The notes under the pieces were generated by a model. The model did not search any database. It saw only the letters and a list, made by a program, of their open reading frames with translations, and was not told where the DNA came from. Shown piece by piece: positions 7,956-9,759 of a stretch of 9,759 bases of DNA; within the stretch, counting starts at the first letter, position 1; every line of letters begins with the position of its first letter. Both the position numbers and the translations under genes were made by a program. The stretch spans positions 1-9,759 of the forward strand of contig DEIJ01000014.1 of assembly GCA_002352365.1 (NCBI GenBank), in the 5' to 3' direction. The DNA is from Dehalococcoidia bacterium UBA2777. GTDB taxonomy: Bacteria > Chloroflexota > Dehalococcoidia > UBA2247 > UBA2777.

Positions 7956-7983
7956 ATCTAAATCTAATTCTACCACAAACTGA

Positions 7984-8830
7984 GGGAAAAGAAAAGGGGG
8001 CGAATTGCCCATAATAATTGTTACCGAAGGTGGTATTGTTACCTCAAAAGCGGTGTTACCCGAAGGGGGACAGTATGAACACGGAGTGAACCCCAAGAAT
8101 AGGAGCCTTGGGCTACAACGATCGGTTATACTGGGACTATCTTGAGGGGATAAAGTGGGCATGCAAAAAGTATGACGTGGAGTTTGTGGGCCACGAGGTT
8201 GTACCTATGTTTGGAGTCATCGACACTTCTACTGAGTGGCTAAGACTAGCGGGCAAAAAGCCAGATGCTATCCAGACTGTCATGTGTGGATCAACCCAAG
8301 TGGTTGGGTGGAAGGATGCCCACAGGTTGGAGATTATGAAAAGAGGGATAACCCTGTTTGACTGTGGGTACTGTATGACCGCCAGCCTGCCTGCAATCGG
8401 CGCGAGAGATGCGGAGGGGTTATATTTTGCAATATGGGTGGCGTATGCAGAGGAGCATATTGATACATGCCCATTCACCAAACTTGTGTATGAACAGCGT
8501 GAGAAGCACCGCGGCATACCACAAGACAAGTTAATGAGTGAGGCCTATGTATATGGCTGGGTTGTAATGAAGCTTCTATCTGAAGGTGTCAGGCTAGCCA
8601 TAGAAAAGGAAGGGATCGAAAATCTCAGTGGCCATACGATTAGAGATGGCTTGGCGAGCCTGGAAGATTTTGATATGGAGGGGGCAATGCCTCCAGTAAC
8701 TATGAGCGATGTTAAGCCATGGTACGCTTCCGGTTTGATAATGTACGAAGTTCAGGAGGGTAAGCACCACCCCGTTTCTGAGTGGATTGAGTTTCCTGGT
8801 TACTATAAGATGTTGCATCTCTATAAGTAG
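7984..8830 (+). pseudogene. Truncated, frameshifted ABC transporter substrate-binding protein (branched-chain amino acid type)
   Basis: The open frame from 8108 to 8830 (240 residues) looks like the C-terminal two thirds of a type I periplasmic binding protein (LivJ-like, Peripla_BP_6). A strand-loop LGYND is followed by a helix with YLEGIKWACKKYDVEF, then KPDAIQTV, then a helix with EAYVYGWVVMKLL, and a tail with PPVTMSDVKPWYASGLIMYE. Full-length family members run near 400 residues with a signal peptide; none is present here. Upstream, another frame (7984-8097) reads ELPIIIVTEGG and ends in NPK. One nucleotide later the second frame reads IGALGYND, the expected continuation, while the 8108 frame has a TGA at 8087. 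A one-base shift near 8098 therefore splits the gene. The TTG at 8108 has AGGAG only 2 nt away, a poor start. It is head to head with clpC. A short functional product cannot be excluded. Confidence 0.68.
8018..8066. repeat. Three spaced GTTACC repeats upstream of clpC
   Basis: On the plus strand TTGTTACC occurs at 8018-8025 and 8036-8043 (18-nt step), and TGTTACC at 8054-8060 (17-nt step for the shared GTTACC). Copies 1 and 3 continue as GTTACC(C)GAAGG. The middle copy also forms a small inverted repeat, GGTA-TTGT-TACC (8032-8043). The repeats lie 63-111 nt upstream of the clpC start, where an operator could sit, but also inside the decayed transporter frame, so chance or coding history is possible. 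They do not match the CtsR or CIRCE consensus. Confidence 0.45.
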
Positions 8831-8981
8831 GTGCCTCTCTATCAAACTTGCTCGCTGGAAGGTGGTTTAAACTTCGTATGCCAGCCTGAAAGGTGCGGCT
8901 GCTGGCTGTGGTTTGATATAAGAGCAACAACCCTAAGGGACCAACAATTCGACATTGCGGTGATTTCCCATCCTCTGTCGA
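8831..8981. other. Sequence between transporter remnant and intron (putative 3' exon side), unrecognised
   Basis: This stretch follows the TAG of the transporter remnant and precedes the inferred 3' end of the group II intron. On the minus strand, joining it to the 5' exon side at the predicted splice site gives a frame that stays open for about 46 codons before TGA at 8842-8844. That peptide resembles nothing I know. No RNA gene or promoter is evident. Confidence 0.35.
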
Positions 8982-9040
8982 GTAGGACTCATAGCCACCT
9001 CCTTTGGAAATTTTCCTCCGGGGCCACTATGAGCCCCCTC
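8982..9040 (-). ncRNA. Group II intron domain VI and 3' splice site (inferred)
   Basis: GGGGCTCATAG (9038-9028) pairs with CTATGAGTCCT (8994-8984) over 11 bp including G-U pairs, a few nucleotides after domain V, and is followed by the terminal AC. An A at 8989 lies 7 nt before the proposed 3' end, the usual branch-point position, but here it is drawn opposite U rather than bulged. The boundary is a reading by eye. Confidence 0.55.
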
Positions 9041-9044
9041 ACGG

Positions 9045-9076
9045 AACCGGACTTGAGGTTTTCCCTCATCCGGCTC
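9045..9076 (-). ncRNA. Group II intron domain V (catalytic hairpin)
   Basis: On the minus strand the lower stem GAGCCGGAT/GTCCGGTTC (9 bp including G-U pairs) carries the AGC catalytic triad at positions 2-4. The upper stem GAGG/CCTC is capped by a GAAA tetraloop, with a 2-nt AA bulge between the stems. The total is 32 nt, against the usual 34, because the upper stem is one pair shorter. It can equally be drawn as an 8-bp lower and 5-bp upper stem with an AG bulge. Confidence 0.88.
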
Positions 9077-9623
9077 TTCAGGAGAACCTCCCCATCATAA
9101 GTTATGGATACAGTTTTGTTGACTTCCTTGCCCCAGTTCTGAGTCTGGAGGAAGTGTCCCTGTTCCAACGGTTCTCCTGCCAGCCCCTTCGCTCCACAGG
9201 CATTACCCTGCTTCTTCGCTACTACGAGCTGGTCCGACTCCCAAAGTGCCTTCTGCAACAACTCACCGTCTATAGGCTTGCTATTGCATACTCCTCTATG
9301 GAGAGCACTTTGGGCCTCCCGAGTTCCCATGCTATCCCTTTGATACCGTGCCACAGTCTCAGACTCCGTCGGGCTCACATGACCTCGCCAATAGCGGTTA
9401 TGAGAGTTCTGCCTTCTACTTAATGAACAGTATCGACCACCGACACGATGGTAGATTTCGGAGCTCAATCCCTTCACTTGCGTTGCGGCCCAGTATCCCA
9501 TTCCCTTGGCTTCACGACAGTTCGTTACCGAACTGGGTGCAAGGTTCAGTTCTGAGGTGGTGGCTAACCTTTCCTCTGGTTGGATTTTCACCAACTGGAT
9601 AGCACAAGCTTTACTCGGCGCAC

Positions 9624-9759
9624 TCATTTTCATTACCTCCGTAAAGCGGGGCTCTGCTTGGTTCCTCAACCCTTGCAGAGCAACTCCAGGTATATCAGAA
9701 GGAAGTTCTTGTATAACCTGTGGAATTCCTTCAGAGGTAAATGGATAGCGCCTGGATGA
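9624..9759 (-). other. 5' exon side of the group II intron, possible partial reading frame running off the window
   Basis: On the minus strand one frame is open from the window edge to the intron boundary (45 codons, containing EGIPQVIQELPSDIPG and EPRFTEVMKM). I do not recognise it. Just before the splice site GGAGG is followed by TAATGAAAATGA, so the intron may instead have entered the translation start region of a small gene. The evidence does not decide between a partial gene, a start region and non-coding DNA. Confidence 0.3.

Larger units (their letters stand above)
8982..9623 (-). mobile_element. ORF-less group II intron (about 640 nt)
   Basis: Group II introns are self-splicing ribozymes and retroelements. 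On the minus strand the 5' end GTGCGCC (9623-9617) matches the GUGYG boundary consensus. Domain I shows a GTTGG/CCAAC hairpin (9579-9595) and a CAGTTCG/CGAACTG hairpin closed by a GUAA tetraloop (9518-9535). A candidate EBS1, UCAUU (9426-9422), can pair with AAUGA, the last five exon bases (9628-9624). Domain V lies at 9045-9076. A domain VI hairpin follows, and the inferred 3' end is CCTAC at 8982, ending in AC as expected. The element is far too short for the roughly 400-600-residue reverse transcriptase/maturase, and no RT motif is visible. It must therefore be helped in trans, self-splice, or be dead. A frame open across it (8989-9669) is judged non-coding. The 5' end and domain V are well supported; the 3' end is inferred. 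Confidence 0.82.

Noticed and set aside
7956..8060. Sigma-70 type promoter for clpC
   Set aside because: TATTAT and TAGAAT on the minus strand could be -10 boxes, but neither has an acceptable -35 box at 16-18 nt.
7956..8110. CtsR box or CIRCE element upstream of clpC
   Set aside because: Neither the GGTCAAA tandem repeat nor TTAGCACTC-N9-GAGTGCTAA is present; GGTAACA copies are only superficially similar.
7956..8162. 69-codon N-terminal extension of clpC
   Set aside because: It does not resemble any ClpC N-terminus, is antisense to the transporter remnant, and the canonical MASRFEKF start is available at 7955.
8137..8529. 130-codon minus-strand frame opposite the transporter remnant
   Set aside because: It is a shadow of the plus-strand frame, which carries recognisable binding-protein motifs.
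9004..9423. 139-codon plus-strand open frame
   Set aside because: It is antisense to the structured domains of the intron and resembles no protein I know.
8989..9669. 226-codon minus-strand open frame across the intron
   Set aside because: It runs straight through domain I, domain V and part of domain VI of the group II intron. Its product shows no reverse transcriptase or other domain; RNA structure explains the sequence better.

Overview
The window carries a compact bacterial housekeeping cluster on the minus strand (positions 181 to 7955) and, beyond it, an accessory flank (7984 to 9759) of decayed and mobile sequence. GC content is intermediate by eye. The gene set and the clpC-radA and dnaX-ybaB-recR adjacencies occur widely in bacteria. 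I lean towards an anaerobic, probably uncultured lineage such as Dehalococcoidia (Chloroflexota), but this is a weak inference with no marker gene behind it.

Read in the direction of transcription (high to low coordinates), the cluster is clpC (Hsp100 unfoldase), an intrinsic terminator, radA (recombination helicase), ybeY (rRNA endonuclease), dnaX (clamp-loader tau/gamma), ybaB/ebfC (nucleoid-associated protein), recR, recO and a tRNA-Ala(CGC). From radA to recO the genes overlap or sit within about 50 bases of each other, so they probably form one transcription unit. RecO and RecR act together in loading RecA. RadA processes recombination intermediates, DnaX builds the replication clamp loader, and YbaB is a common partner of recR. 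ClpC and YbeY add protein and RNA quality control. The oddest feature here is that the recO frame does not stop before the tRNA. It runs through the whole tRNA-Ala gene on the same strand and ends 9 bases beyond it.

Upstream of clpC, on the plus strand (7984 to 8830), lies a 5'-truncated and apparently frameshifted gene for a branched-chain-amino-acid-type ABC transporter substrate-binding protein. Its homology begins within about 50 bases of the clpC start codon. Any clpC promoter must therefore lie inside this remnant or beyond it. The same short stretch holds three spaced GTTACC repeats.

The right-hand end (8982 to 9623, minus strand) is a group II intron of about 640 nt. It has a GUGCG 5' end, a domain V hairpin with AGC triad and GAAA loop, and a domain VI hairpin. 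It is too short to encode a reverse transcriptase and so appears ORF-less. The flanking sequence (8831-8981 and 9624-9759) is unrecognised. I found no CRISPR array, transposase or defence system, and nothing that amounts to a wholly new system.
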